Positions 38,211-48,929 of a DNA stretch of 64,000 bases are shown in pieces; the first letter of the stretch is position 1; each line of letters begins with the position of its first letter. This DNA is from Plebeiibacterium marinum. Lineage in GTDB: Bacteria; Bacteroidota; Bacteroidia; Bacteroidales; Marinilabiliaceae. Location: NCBI RefSeq assembly GCF_026013615.1, contig NZ_JAPDPI010000017.1, positions 1-64,000 on the forward strand, written 5' to 3'. A model generated the notes under the pieces. The model was not told the origin of the DNA, did no database searches, and saw only the letters and a program-made list of their open reading frames with translations. A program made the translations under genes and the position numbers.

Positions 38211-39896
38211 ATGCAAAAAATAGTTATTTACCAGATATTTACCCGCCTCTTTGGCAACAATAACACATCAAAAATAAAGAATGGCACCATTGAACAAAAT
38301 GGATGTGGAAAGATGAACAGCTTTACTCCAAAAGCACTCCACGAAATTAAAAACATGGGTATCACTCACGTTTGGTATACAGGCATTATAGAACACGCCA
38401 CTACTACCGATTATTCCAGCCTTGGCATTTCAAAAGACTATCCTGAGGTAATCAAGGGAAAAGCAGGATCTCCTTATGCAATTAAGGATTACTATGATGT
38501 GTGCCCGGATTTAGCTACAAATGTTACTGAAAGAATGAATGAATTTGAGGGCTTGGTCAGTAGAAGCCATGACGCCGGCTTAAAAGTTATCATTGATTTT
38601 GTCCCCAATCATCTGGCCCGACATTATATTTCCGACAACAAACCTCAAGGCATAAATGACTTTGGAGAAAATGATGACACTTCTGTAAATTTCAGTGCCA
38701 GTAACAATTTTTATTATTTACCCGACGAAACTTTTGATGGCCCTATAACCCCCAAAAATGCGGATCGCCTGATAGAAAAACCTGCAAAAGTAACCGGGAA
38801 CGACTGCTTATCTTCAAAACCGGGCATAAACGATTGGTATGAAACCATCAAACTTAATTATGGGATAAACATATTTGATGGCAGCAAACACTTCGACCCC
38901 ATTCCGGATACATGGCAAAAAATGTATGATGTACTCCTGTTTTGGGCGGATAAAAAAATTGACGGTTTTAGATGCGACATGGCCGAAATGGTACCTGTTG
39001 AGTTTTGGCATTGGGTAATTCCTAAGATAAAAGAAAAATATCCTAAAGTTATTTTCATTGCCGAGGTGTACAACCCCGACCTGTATCGTCAGTACATTAC
39101 TTATGGTGGTTTTGATTTTTTATACGATAAAGTTGGCATGTACGACACCTTAAAAGATATTATCCAGGGACATAAACAACCCAATGCCATTACCAAAGCC
39201 TGGGACGTTTTAAATGGAATACATCAACACATGCTTTTCTTCCTGGAAAACCATGATGAACAAAGGATCGCCTCTCCGTATTTTGCTGGCAACCCCCATA
39301 AAGCAATTCCAGCATTAATTATATCCGGTTTAATGTACTCCAATCCCTTAATGATATACTTTGGTCAGGAACTGGGAGAACCCGGTATGGAAGAAGAAGG
39401 ATTTAGCGGGAAGGACGGAAGAACCACAATCTTTGATTATTGGAGTATCGATTTAATCGAAAAATGGATTAACAATGGTTCCTTTGACAATGCCATGCTG
39501 CCTGAGGACAATGCTGACCTTCAAAAGTGGTATAAAAAATTCCTGAATATACTGCACGACTACGAGGAAATTAAAGAAGGGAAGTTTTACGATCTGATGT
39601 GGGCAAACGAAGACAATCCATATTTTGACAGCTCTAAACTCTATGCATTTTTAAGGTATCACGAAGGCAACATTCTATTGGTTGTTGTAAACTTCTCACC
39701 CGAAAAAATAAAATGCAGAATAAAAATTCCGGCACATGCATTTTTTACTATAGGAGTTGAAAGCAATAAGTTTTTTAAAGGAGTTGATATTTTAACCCAA
39801 AAGAACAAAGTGAGTTTTCCTCAGGAAGTAGCCATAACCAATGGGCTTGGCGTTAAAGTGGCACCATATTCGGGACGGGTTTATGAACTAAAATAA
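38211..39896 (+). CDS. GH13 alpha-amylase family glycosidase
   Basis: VIIDFVPNHLARH, GFRCDMAEMVP, VIFIAEVYNPD, FLENHDEQRI. Confidence 0.93.
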   Translation: MQKIVIYQIFTRLFGNNNTSKIKNGTIEQNGCGKMNSFTPKALHEIKNMGITHVWYTGIIEHATTTDYSSLGISKDYPEVIKGKAGSPYAIKDYYDVCPDLATNVTERMNEFEGLVSRSHDAGLKVIIDFVPNHLARHYISDNKPQGINDFGENDDTSVNFSASNNFYYLPDETFDGPITPKNADRLIEKPAKVTGNDCLSSKPGINDWYETIKLNYGINIFDGSKHFDPIPDTWQKMYDVLLFWADKKIDGFRCDMAEMVPVEFWHWVIPKIKEKYPKVIFIAEVYNPDLYRQYITYGGFDFLYDKVGMYDTLKDIIQGHKQPNAITKAWDVLNGIHQHMLFFLENHDEQRIASPYFAGNPHKAIPALIISGLMYSNPLMIYFGQELGEPGMEEEGFSGKDGRTTIFDYWSIDLIEKWINNGSFDNAMLPEDNADLQKWYKKFLNILHDYEEIKEGKFYDLMWANEDNPYFDSSKLYAFLRYHEGNILLVVVNFSPEKIKCRIKIPAHAFFTIGVESNKFFKGVDILTQKNKVSFPQEVAITNGLGVKVAPYSGRVYELK

Positions 39897-40043
39897 TCTG
39901 TAAACAATTTTAAGCCAAAGCGATATATTCAATTTTTATGCATTCTAAATTGAATATCAATACACAATTCCTCTTTTAATTGGAAAGAATATGTAGTATA
40001 TTATAAGTACTATTTGTTAATCTAAATTTAGGAGGAATTCTAT

Positions 40044-40370
40044 ATGTCAAAAGTCGATTTTTCTTTCAACATTTCTTTAGATGATTCAGAATTTATTCAG
40101 GTGGGAGATAATATTTATACAACACAAGAATCTATTCACAGAGAACAGCCAGCCATTCATTTCATAGGCTCCAGATGCCTTGATATACTGAAACACTTTG
40201 AAGGAAGGCTAACTACTAAAATAATTAACGACTGGCTGCTGCTTATCAAAGCCATGGATCAAACAACCAGCTCCAGAAATAAATGGGATAATTATAAAAT
40301 TATAGAAGAGCTCATAAACGGACAGGATCACTCTGTATCCTGGTACGTTAATAATTGTGCAGTAGCATAA
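40044..40370 (+). CDS. Hypothetical protein (108 aa)
   Basis: Clear ORF preceded by Shine-Dalgarno-like TTAGGAGGAATTC. Confidence 0.6.
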   Translation: MSKVDFSFNISLDDSEFIQVGDNIYTTQESIHREQPAIHFIGSRCLDILKHFEGRLTTKIINDWLLLIKAMDQTTSSRNKWDNYKIIEELINGQDHSVSWYVNNCAVA

Positions 40371-40393
40371 TTCTCAGTTAACAATTATCGTTT

Positions 40394-40435
40394 ATCAGTA
40401 ATCAATTAAAAAAATTGGTTACTGATATTTTTTTA
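40394..40435 (+). terminator. Rho-independent terminator (bidirectional?)
   Basis: ATCAGTAATCAATT-aaaaa-AATTGGTTACTGAT-ATTTTTTT. Confidence 0.7.
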
Positions 40436-41719
40436 CATAGGCTCTGTACCTACAGGCCCTTTACTTAACTGAATAACCGTAATTTCAGGGGGCATCCCTA
40501 TTCGGGCTGGCATTCCTAAAAAGCCCAGTCCCCTGTTCACATACATAAACTGGTTTTTGTTTTGATACAAACCATCCCACTTTTTAAACTTATATTTTGC
40601 CGGGCTCCATTTAAATCCTTTCCAGTCAATACCAAACTGCATGCCGTGTGTATGCCCTGCTAGCATTAAATCATATGCTGTTTTATCCACAACCTCTGCA
40701 TCCCAGTGATCCGGATCATGCGACAATAGTATTTTAAACGGGAATCCATCTGTACCTGCCATAGCTTTCTGAAGGTCTCCATAACGGGGAAAAGGATCAT
40801 GCCCCCAGTTTTCAACTCCTGTTAAAGCAATTTCTTCCCCTTCTTTTTCTATAGAAACAGAATGATCACGCAGCAGCCTGAAACCAAACTTTTTATGGGC
40901 ATCTACAATACCCTGAAAATTCCTCTGTTTCTCTTCCGGCGTATTCCAATCTGTATAATCACCATAATCATGATTCCCTAAAATAGAAAACTTACCGTAT
41001 CGGGCTTTAAGTTGTGTAAATACTTTCTCCCATCCGTAGGTTTCTTCCTGAAAATTATTCACCAAATCTCCGGTAAAAAATATAGCGTCGGCATGTTCAT
41101 CATTAATAATATCAACAATACCTTCAAGTTTGTGATAATTGCTGGCAAAAGATCCCAGGTGAATATCTGATATGTGGATAATCTTAAAACCATCAAAAGC
41201 TGATGGCAAATTTGGGAAACTCAAACGTTGGTGTCGGGTAAAAAAGTTAAAGCGACCTTTGTGCATCCCAAAAATAAGGGATATAAATGGTGCGGTAGCA
41301 AAGATTATTCCTACCTGACTCAGGAATTTTTTACGGCTGATGCGCGGATACCTGATCGTTGTCTGCTCCTTTGAATACTTTTTATTTTTCCATAGTTGGG
41401 TTATAGCTGAAACCACCATAAATAAACCATAATAAAATAAGAAGAATGCCTTTGGCAAGTATATAAACAAGCATATGGCATTAGCCATCATAAACCAAAT
41501 ATAAAATTCTGGCGATGATGCATCACGAATAGATTGCGTTAAATAATAATAGGAAACAATTTCAAATACAGGAACTATAAAAAAGAGAAAAGTCCCCAAC
41601 CATTTAGTTGTTTTATCCATTGGTTTTTCAACTTCCCGTTTCCAAACCAAAAATGCCAAGGCATCAACAACTAAAATAAAAACAGCAATAAATAAAAACG
41701 CTACAAAAGTTAGCTTCAT
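40433..41719 (-). CDS. Membrane-anchored metallophosphoesterase
   Basis: ISDIHLGSF, FFTGDLVNN, LGNHDYGDY, LLSHDPDHWD, AGHTHGMQFG; N-terminal TM helices. Confidence 0.92.
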   Translation of the reverse strand: MKLTFVAFLFIAVFILVVDALAFLVWKREVEKPMDKTTKWLGTFLFFIVPVFEIVSYYYLTQSIRDASSPEFYIWFMMANAICLFIYLPKAFFLFYYGLFMVVSAITQLWKNKKYSKEQTTIRYPRISRKKFLSQVGIIFATAPFISLIFGMHKGRFNFFTRHQRLSFPNLPSAFDGFKIIHISDIHLGSFASNYHKLEGIVDIINDEHADAIFFTGDLVNNFQEETYGWEKVFTQLKARYGKFSILGNHDYGDYTDWNTPEEKQRNFQGIVDAHKKFGFRLLRDHSVSIEKEGEEIALTGVENWGHDPFPRYGDLQKAMAGTDGFPFKILLSHDPDHWDAEVVDKTAYDLMLAGHTHGMQFGIDWKGFKWSPAKYKFKKWDGLYQNKNQFMYVNRGLGFLGMPARIGMPPEITVIQLSKGPVGTEPM

Positions 41720-41869
41720 ATCAACAATTTAATACCCCACCATCATTCTTATTGCCGACAGTTTTGTTTTTAAGGTTGTGCAATGTTACGCATTATATTA
41801 TAAAAGGTTATATTAATAAAGGTTAAACTTTTAAGAAAGAGGAATAAAGCAACATTTTCAACGTTTAAA

Positions 41870-42109
41870 TTAACTATTCAACACCTCTCCAGTCATCTCA
41901 TAAACCAAATATTCCTTACCCCCAACTGTAGTACCCCTATGGCTTTGTTTCATCCCACATTTTTCAAGAATTTCCAACCTCGACCATTTGCTTTTCCCAT
42001 TGGATACATATCTCATATTCTCTTCTTTGTTATAGATTTTATGAAAGTAATCAATATCATCAGGTACGATATGCCGAAGAAGTATTCTGGACGATTGAGC
42101 AATGACCAT
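41870..42109 (-). pseudogene. GNAT N-acetyltransferase remnant (internal deletion)
   Basis: N-terminus RILLRHIVPDDIDYFHKIYNKEENMRYVSNG and C-terminus LEILEKCGMKQSHRG..KEYLVYEM of a RimJ-like GNAT joined without the acetyl-CoA-binding core. Confidence 0.6.
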
Positions 42110-42127
42110 ATGTTTCCAAACAAATAA

Positions 42128-42382
42128 TTACAGGTTCTTATTTATATGATTAAAATATTCATCTACCAACTTTTTTGCCTGCTCCATTTCCGAATCCGGA
42201 ACAAAAATCTTAACCGGATTAGCTCCGCCGGCAGAAACATTCCAAGGGGCAATAGTACCCATATATTCATCTTTTAAATATGCTTCAATGCCAGAATCCG
42301 ACAAATAGCTTTTTACAATTCCGGCTTCTACAGAAGGACCGGAATATATTTCCACTAAATTATTTCCTGTGTCTGTTTTCAT
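42128..42382 (-). CDS. DUF2007-like putative signal-transducing protein
   Basis: 84 aa; VEIYSGPSVEAGIVKSYLSDSGIEAYLKDEYMG. Confidence 0.8.
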   Translation of the reverse strand: MKTDTGNNLVEIYSGPSVEAGIVKSYLSDSGIEAYLKDEYMGTIAPWNVSAGGANPVKIFVPDSEMEQAKKLVDEYFNHINKNL

Positions 42383-42848
42383 ATCTATTTAGTATATAAA
42401 AATGCAACCCCAAGATAACAAACTCTTAATAATATTCTGAGGAATAAAGTCAATAATTATATCTTAAGATAGACTACAACCTCACATCGCCTATACTACC
42501 CGCAGAAATAGAATGTCCGGTTATGCCCTTACTTAAAATGATTCAATCAGGATAATTTATGCATTAAAAAAAGCAGAAACCTGTAACCTTTTAACAGACT
42601 TCTGCTCTTTTGCGCAATTATATAATTATAATTGTAATTGGATAGTGAAAATGCAATTTTCCAGACTGCGGCTGAACAAACTTTAACTTATATTATTCGT
42701 ATAAAGCTTATTCCGCTTTGTTCTTTCTTTAACAAATTTAGTTAATGGTTTTTCTAATCTCACACCCTTCATCACCATAAAACTGCCATTCGTCAAAATA
42801 ATTATTGCATTTCTCTATCCTTTACAATTATCTACAGTACAATCAGCA

Positions 42849-43352
42849 TTATTTTTTTGCAGTATTTTTCCTATTCAGAACCTGCTCAAATAGTATCATA
42901 AAAAATCCAAGAGTAACAGATATATCTGCCATATTTACAATTCCGGTATGGAAAATCACAAAATCAAAATAAAGAAAATCGGTAACAGACCCGAACAAAA
43001 TCCGATCCCATATATTACCAATGCCACCGCCAATAATAAAACAAATGGCAACGAACACAACCAATGATATCTCTTTATGCTTTACCAGATAATAAACACC
43101 GTACCCAATAGCTATCAATGGCAAAAGGATCATCAGCAATATATATAAGGGTTTGGGAAGAGAATCTCCCATACCCAAAAAAGCTCCAGTATTTTCAACC
43201 TTTGTAAGTATTAAATACTTCCCTACAACTTCTGTTTGCTTATGGTATTCAACCTTATCCCGTACTATTTCTTTAGTTATTTGATCACAAGCTACATTAG
43301 CTATAATCAATAAGAATATTACAATTATTCTGTTAGTGGTTTTCGCTATCAT
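42849..43352 (-). CDS. lspA: Lipoprotein signal peptidase
   Basis: VACDQITKEIVRDK, VENTGAFLG, GGIGNIWDRILFGSVTDFLYF, NMADISVTLG. Confidence 0.95.
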   Translation of the reverse strand: MIAKTTNRIIVIFLLIIANVACDQITKEIVRDKVEYHKQTEVVGKYLILTKVENTGAFLGMGDSLPKPLYILLMILLPLIAIGYGVYYLVKHKEISLVVFVAICFIIGGGIGNIWDRILFGSVTDFLYFDFVIFHTGIVNMADISVTLGFFMILFEQVLNRKNTAKK

Positions 43353-43513
43353 TTTACCAATATTTTAAAACATTTTCTTTTATTATTCACGAGCTAAATT
43401 TAGATATTTATCAATAAAATATTTCCTAAACTATTTACATTATTCAAAAAATAATCTTTCTTTGCCATGTTAAACATTTATACATAAACACTTATTTTGA
43501 AACACATAAAAAG

Positions 43514-44707
43514 ATGGGAAAAGTCTTGATAATAGGTGCCGGTGGTGTAGGCACTGTGGTAGCCACAAAAATGGCTGGATTACCTGAGGTTTTTACTGAA
43601 ATTATGTTGGCAAGCCGCACAAAAAGCAAATGCGATGTTATTGCTGAAAAAATTGGAAACAACCGTGTTAAAACCGCTCAGGTTGATGCTGATAATGTTC
43701 CTGAATTGGTTGAGTTGATCAAATCCTTTGGTCCGGATATCGTTGTAAATGTGGCCTTGCCATATCAAGACCTTCATATTATGGATGCCTGTTTGGAAAC
43801 TGGTGTTGCTTATTTAGATACAGCAAACTATGAGCCACTGGATGAAGCCAAATATGAATACAAATGGCAATGGGCTTATCACGATAAGTTTAAAGATGCT
43901 GGTATCACCGCCATTCTTGGATGTGGATTTGACCCAGGCGTAACAAGCATTTATACAGCACATGCCGCCAAACATCATTTTGACGAGATCCAGTATCTGG
44001 ATATTGTTGACTGTAACGGAGGCGACCATGGTAAAGCTTTTGCCACTAACTTTAATCCCGAAATCAATATTCGTGAAGTAACCCAAAAAGGAAAATACTG
44101 GCAGGATGGAAAATGGGTTGAAACAGAGCCACATGAAATCCATAAGCCTTTAAATTACCCGAACATAGGTGATCGTGAATCATATTTGATTTACCATGAA
44201 GAATTAGAATCGTTGGTGAAAAACTTCCCAACAATTAAACGTGCCCGTTTTTGGATGACTTTTGGTCAGGAATACCTTACCCACCTTAGGGTAATCCAAA
44301 ATATTGGTATGGCAGGTATTGAACCAATTATGTACGAAGGTAAGGAGATTGTACCTATACAATTCTTAAAAGCCGTACTTCCTGATCCGGGTGATCTTGG
44401 CGAAAACTATACCGGCGAAACATCTATAGGATGTAGAATAAAAGGATTAAAAGACGGGAAAGAAAAAACATATTATATCTATAACAACTGTAGCCATCAG
44501 GCTGCTTTTGAAGAAACCGGTGCACAAGGGGTAAGTTATACAACCGGTGTTCCCGCTACTATTGGAGCAATGATGTATCTTCAGGGATTATGGAAAAAAG
44601 CAGGTGTTTATAATGTTGAGGAATTTAATCCAGATCCATTTATGGAAAAATTAAATCAACTTGGATTGCCATGGGTTGAAGAACACGATATTGATTTAGA
44701 GTTATAA
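43514..44707 (+). CDS. Saccharopine dehydrogenase-like carboxynorspermidine synthase
   Basis: 397 aa; KVLIIGAGGVGTVVATKMA; followed by nspC. Confidence 0.88.
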   Translation: MGKVLIIGAGGVGTVVATKMAGLPEVFTEIMLASRTKSKCDVIAEKIGNNRVKTAQVDADNVPELVELIKSFGPDIVVNVALPYQDLHIMDACLETGVAYLDTANYEPLDEAKYEYKWQWAYHDKFKDAGITAILGCGFDPGVTSIYTAHAAKHHFDEIQYLDIVDCNGGDHGKAFATNFNPEINIREVTQKGKYWQDGKWVETEPHEIHKPLNYPNIGDRESYLIYHEELESLVKNFPTIKRARFWMTFGQEYLTHLRVIQNIGMAGIEPIMYEGKEIVPIQFLKAVLPDPGDLGENYTGETSIGCRIKGLKDGKEKTYYIYNNCSHQAAFEETGAQGVSYTTGVPATIGAMMYLQGLWKKAGVYNVEEFNPDPFMEKLNQLGLPWVEEHDIDLEL

Positions 44708-44742
44708 TATAATTGCTCGCAAAGAGCACCATGGATATTTAC

Positions 44743-44777
44743 AAAGCTCGCAAAGTTATATTATGCGAGCTTTTTTT
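44743..44777 (+). terminator. Rho-independent terminator
   Basis: AAAGCTCGCA-aagttatatta-TGCGAGCTTT-TTTT. Confidence 0.85.
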
Positions 44778-44829
44778 AATTTTAAACTCTTTACGATAAA
44801 ACCTTGTGCATACTTGCGCATAACAAAAA

Positions 44830-45972
44830 ATGCATATGAATTACTCCAACATCCCCTCACCTTGTTATGTTTTAAACGAAGATATACTTCGTAAAAACCT
44901 GGAATTAATCAAATCAGTAAAGGATCGCTCTGGTGCAGAAATTATCCTGGCATTTAAATCTTTTGCTATGTGGGGAGCTTTTCCAATTATCAGGGAATAC
45001 ATTAAAGTGGCTACTGCAAGTTCTGTAAACGAGGCCCAACTGGCATTTGAAGAAATGGGAAGTAAAGCTCACACCTATGCCCCGGCATATACCGATGCTG
45101 ACTTTGATACTATTATGGGCTATAGCTCGCATATTACATTCAATTCTTTAAACCAGTACAACCGTTTTAAAGATAAAGTGCTTGCTCACCCTCATAAAAT
45201 ATCGATGGGCTTGCGTATCAACCCAGAATACTCAACCGTTGAAACGGATTTATACAACCCATGCTCGCCAGGAACCCGCCTGGGAATTGCCATAGAAGAT
45301 ATGCCTTCGGAACTTCCTGATGGAATTGAAGGATTACACTTCCATACCCTGTGCGAATCCAAATCATTCGACCTGCAAAAGACACTGGAAGCTGTAGAAA
45401 GTAAATTTGGCAAATACTTGTCAAAAATTAAATGGCTAAATATGGGAGGCGGTCATTTAATGACTCATAAAGATTATGACGTAGAGCATCTGGTAACCGT
45501 ACTTAAAGCCTTTAAAAAGAAGTGGAATATACAGCTCATACTGGAACCGGGAAGTGCATTCAACTGGGGAACAGGTGTTTTGGTAAGTTCGGTAGTTGAT
45601 ATAGTTGAAAATAAAGGAATAAAGACGGCGCTTTTAGATGTTTCGTTTGCTGCCCATATGCCCGACTGCCTTGAAATGCCATATCAACCCGGCATAAAGA
45701 ATGCGTATATGCAGGCTGTTGACGGAAAGCCAACATACAGGATGGGAGGCAACAGTTGTTTGGCTGGTGATTTTGTGGGAGACTATTCATTTGATAAGGA
45801 GCTTCAGGTTGGTGATTTAGTTGTATTTGAAGATATGATTCACTACACCATGGTAAAAACAACCATGTTTAATGGCGTAAACCATCCTTCTATTGGCATA
45901 TGGAACTCTAAGGAAGGTTTCAGGCTGCTTAGAAAATTTGGATATGAAGATTACAAAGGTAGAATGGGGTAA
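44830..45972 (+). CDS. nspC: Carboxynorspermidine decarboxylase
   Basis: PLP fold III; LAFKSFAMWG, GLHFHTLCE, LNMGGGHLMT, LEPGSAF, GNSCLAGDFVGDY. Confidence 0.92.
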   Translation: MHMNYSNIPSPCYVLNEDILRKNLELIKSVKDRSGAEIILAFKSFAMWGAFPIIREYIKVATASSVNEAQLAFEEMGSKAHTYAPAYTDADFDTIMGYSSHITFNSLNQYNRFKDKVLAHPHKISMGLRINPEYSTVETDLYNPCSPGTRLGIAIEDMPSELPDGIEGLHFHTLCESKSFDLQKTLEAVESKFGKYLSKIKWLNMGGGHLMTHKDYDVEHLVTVLKAFKKKWNIQLILEPGSAFNWGTGVLVSSVVDIVENKGIKTALLDVSFAAHMPDCLEMPYQPGIKNAYMQAVDGKPTYRMGGNSCLAGDFVGDYSFDKELQVGDLVVFEDMIHYTMVKTTMFNGVNHPSIGIWNSKEGFRLLRKFGYEDYKGRMG

Positions 45973-46035
45973 ATATTGAAATCCTCCAATTATTTTATTG
46001 GTAAAAAATTCGTTATTTAACTTCAAAATCCTACA

Positions 46036-47952
46036 TTGTTGCAAAAAAGAAGTTCGGGTATGATTAAATTCAAAAAAATAAGATTTCAGCTACAGTTAAT
46101 ATTAGGAATCTTTGTTTTGCTAATCATATCCTTACTTGTTATTATACATATAACCACCTTAAAAAGATCATTAATAAACGAGTACAGGGAAAAAAACCTG
46201 TTTACTGTTTTAAAAGCGTCCCAGAGTTCTTTTCACACCATATTACACAAAGCCATTGAAACCTCTGAATTGCTTGCTGAAGATCCAACTCTTACCTCCT
46301 GGTTTTTAAGTGGTGAAAAGGATGACAAACTCAAACAGCTTGCACTTTCCCGACTTGACTTCCTGCAAAAAAATTACAATTACCCTACCGTTTTTGCTGT
46401 AAACAGCATTACCAAAAACTACTGGAGTGAAGATTTCAACCTATTGGATGTTGTATCAGGCTTTGATCCTGACGATAGCTGGTTTTACAACACGATAGAC
46501 AACAAAATAAAAACATCATTAAATTTTGATTACAACCGGGATCTGAATAAATCGATTCTTTTTGTCAATGTAATAATGGGAAAAACAACCAATCCCATTG
46601 GAGTTGCCGGTGTTGGCATAGATCCATCAATGATAATTACTGATTTTAACCAACACAAACCATCACCAAACTCAAGACTATGGCTCGTTGAAGGAAACGG
46701 GAATGTGATCATGAGCCAGAATGTAAAAGAAATCAACTTCCCGATATCGCGCCAGTTTAACCCGGAGGTTGTGGATATGATTTTGTCGGACAATAAAGAA
46801 AATGCCATTTCAAATATAAAACATAACAAAACAAAGGTTGAACTTGCCTATATGCCTTTATATAATGGCAGGTACAAACTTATTATGACAGTCCCCAGAG
46901 TTGAGCTTTTCCCCATATTTTCTGCTGTTGAAAAGCAGACTGCTATTTTTAGTGTTTTGTTTTTACTAATAACCCTGGTAATTGTAAATTTTTTGTCGCG
47001 AGGTATAACCACCCCTTTGTTACGCTTAAAAAAACTATCGGACAGTATTGCTAAAGGAAATCTTGAAACTTCAACCGATAATTTTTTATTGTCAAGAGAA
47101 GATGAAATCGGAAGTCTGGCCAGAGCTTTTGAGAACATGAAAATGCAGATTTCGAATTATATCCATGAAATTAACACTACAAATGACAATTTAAAAACAG
47201 ATAAAGAAAAACTTAGAAAAACCAATCAAAGGCTAAATCAGGCATTAATCAAAGCCTCAGAAAGCGAAAAACTAACCCAGGCATTTTTAGCAAACATCAG
47301 TCATGAAATCAGGACGCCCATGAATAGTATTATGGGATTTTCACAGATTCTGGAAGCCTGCGAATCAGATCCTAAAGAATTCAAGGAATACACTGATTTG
47401 ATTTTAAAAGGAAGCGAACAATTATTATCTATTTTGGATAGTATTATCAATTTATCAAAAATTGAATCAGGGGTGATGAAACCCAAGTGGGATAAAATAA
47501 ACCTGGCAAAGGTTATTAAGGAAACCTATGATATATATACCATTGCAGCCGAAAGGGAAAACCTAAAAATGATACTTGATATACCGGATGAAAACAATTC
47601 CGTTCATATCGTATCTGATTATGCTTTAATTCAGCAAGTACTCAACAACCTTATTTCTAATTCATTAAAATACACCAAAGAGGGCTATATAAAAATTGGG
47701 TATACCATACAACCAAAAATGGTAGTGGTATATGTTGAGGATAGTGGAATTGGCATCTCAAACAAAGATCAAAAGTATATTTTTGAACCGTTTAGACAAG
47801 TTACTTCAAACCATTCGGTAAAAACAACCGGTGCCGGATTGGGGCTGGCCATTGTAAACAAGATTTCGAATATTTTACACGGTAAAATCAGCGTTGAAAG
47901 CACAAAAGGTAAAGGAAGTATATTTTACTTTAAGCTCCCAAACACAATTTAA
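46036..47952 (+). CDS. Sensor histidine kinase (Cache, HAMP, HisKA, HATPase)
   Basis: FLANISHEIRTPMNSIMGF H-box, NNLISNSLKYT N-box, GAGLGLAIV G-box. Confidence 0.93.
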   Translation: MLQKRSSGMIKFKKIRFQLQLILGIFVLLIISLLVIIHITTLKRSLINEYREKNLFTVLKASQSSFHTILHKAIETSELLAEDPTLTSWFLSGEKDDKLKQLALSRLDFLQKNYNYPTVFAVNSITKNYWSEDFNLLDVVSGFDPDDSWFYNTIDNKIKTSLNFDYNRDLNKSILFVNVIMGKTTNPIGVAGVGIDPSMIITDFNQHKPSPNSRLWLVEGNGNVIMSQNVKEINFPISRQFNPEVVDMILSDNKENAISNIKHNKTKVELAYMPLYNGRYKLIMTVPRVELFPIFSAVEKQTAIFSVLFLLITLVIVNFLSRGITTPLLRLKKLSDSIAKGNLETSTDNFLLSREDEIGSLARAFENMKMQISNYIHEINTTNDNLKTDKEKLRKTNQRLNQALIKASESEKLTQAFLANISHEIRTPMNSIMGFSQILEACESDPKEFKEYTDLILKGSEQLLSILDSIINLSKIESGVMKPKWDKINLAKVIKETYDIYTIAAERENLKMILDIPDENNSVHIVSDYALIQQVLNNLISNSLKYTKEGYIKIGYTIQPKMVVVYVEDSGIGISNKDQKYIFEPFRQVTSNHSVKTTGAGLGLAIVNKISNILHGKISVESTKGKGSIFYFKLPNTI

Positions 47953-47961
47953 AACTACTGA

Positions 47962-48924
47962 TTACTCAAGAAATTTAGCCAACATATTATTGCACTGAAT
48001 ATCGGGCACATCATAAAACAACACGCCATAATTATTCATAAAAGTAGATTCTTTACTGTTCAGGTCCAGTTTATTACCATAAATATCAGAAACAGGGACA
48101 CCCAGTTCTGTAAAAATACAGGCTGTAGCGGCAAAATCCCAAATACTACCGCCGCCTTTTTCTTTTTTGGGTAATTTAAAATAACATGCAGGTCTGTTTT
48201 CCAATACCCAAATGGCATTCATAACTGCGCCCCCCTGCTTTATCATTTTAAAAGTTGAATAGCCGGAATCCATTGCCACGTCATTAACACACATGGTAAT
48301 GTCCTTAAACTTCGGATGTTTTGTAAAACTCCTGTCATTAATAAGGGTAAAATATTTATCCCCCGGTCTTTTATCATCAGTCCAGGAATTTCCATTTTTA
48401 AAAGCTCCTCCTCCTAAAAAAGCATGATACACATCCATTGTTACCGGATTGCAAACTACGCCTATTACCGGTGTACCATCTTTTGCGACCAATGCTATCG
48501 ACACTGAATATCCCTGATATCCCTGGGTATACGGCAATGTTCCATCCAAAGGATCGATACACCAAAAACAATCCTTTTCAAAACGACTGTTATCATCAAC
48601 AATTTCTTCGGCTAAAATACCCAGGTCATACTCCCGGATGGTAGGATTAAGAATATTAAGGATTATTTCCTGACTTTTGATATCAACTTCGGTTACCACC
48701 TGCGAAGCTACAGACGTACCCCCCTGTGGTGTTAAACACCCCACTTCGTTTTTCTTTATATCAACAGTTACGTTTTCTATATCATATGATGAAATAAAAG
48801 TAGCGGCTTCTTTGGCAGCCTCTATCGCTTTTTGGCTTAATAACTGTAATACTTGTGTGCTTAACATTTCTGTGAGGTTTAAAACTGGCGCTGAAGATAA
48901 AAATATCTTCTTGAAGCGCATCAC
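47962..48924 (-). CDS. Inositol monophosphatase / CysQ-like phosphatase
   Basis: LAEEIVDDN, FWCIDPLDGTLPYTQG, SIWDFAATACIFTELG. Confidence 0.88.
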   Translation of the reverse strand: MMRFKKIFLSSAPVLNLTEMLSTQVLQLLSQKAIEAAKEAATFISSYDIENVTVDIKKNEVGCLTPQGGTSVASQVVTEVDIKSQEIILNILNPTIREYDLGILAEEIVDDNSRFEKDCFWCIDPLDGTLPYTQGYQGYSVSIALVAKDGTPVIGVVCNPVTMDVYHAFLGGGAFKNGNSWTDDKRPGDKYFTLINDRSFTKHPKFKDITMCVNDVAMDSGYSTFKMIKQGGAVMNAIWVLENRPACYFKLPKKEKGGGSIWDFAATACIFTELGVPVSDIYGNKLDLNSKESTFMNNYGVLFYDVPDIQCNNMLAKFLE

Positions 48925-48929
48925 TATTT

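Noticed and set aside
45192-45862. Antisense ORFs inside nspC and other long genes (e.g. 45560..45862 -)
   Set aside because: They are shadows of strong coding genes on the opposite strand and show no recognisable motifs.
43514-45972. Carboxynorspermidine pathway pair as novel
   Set aside because: This alternative spermidine route is well described and common in Bacteroidota.
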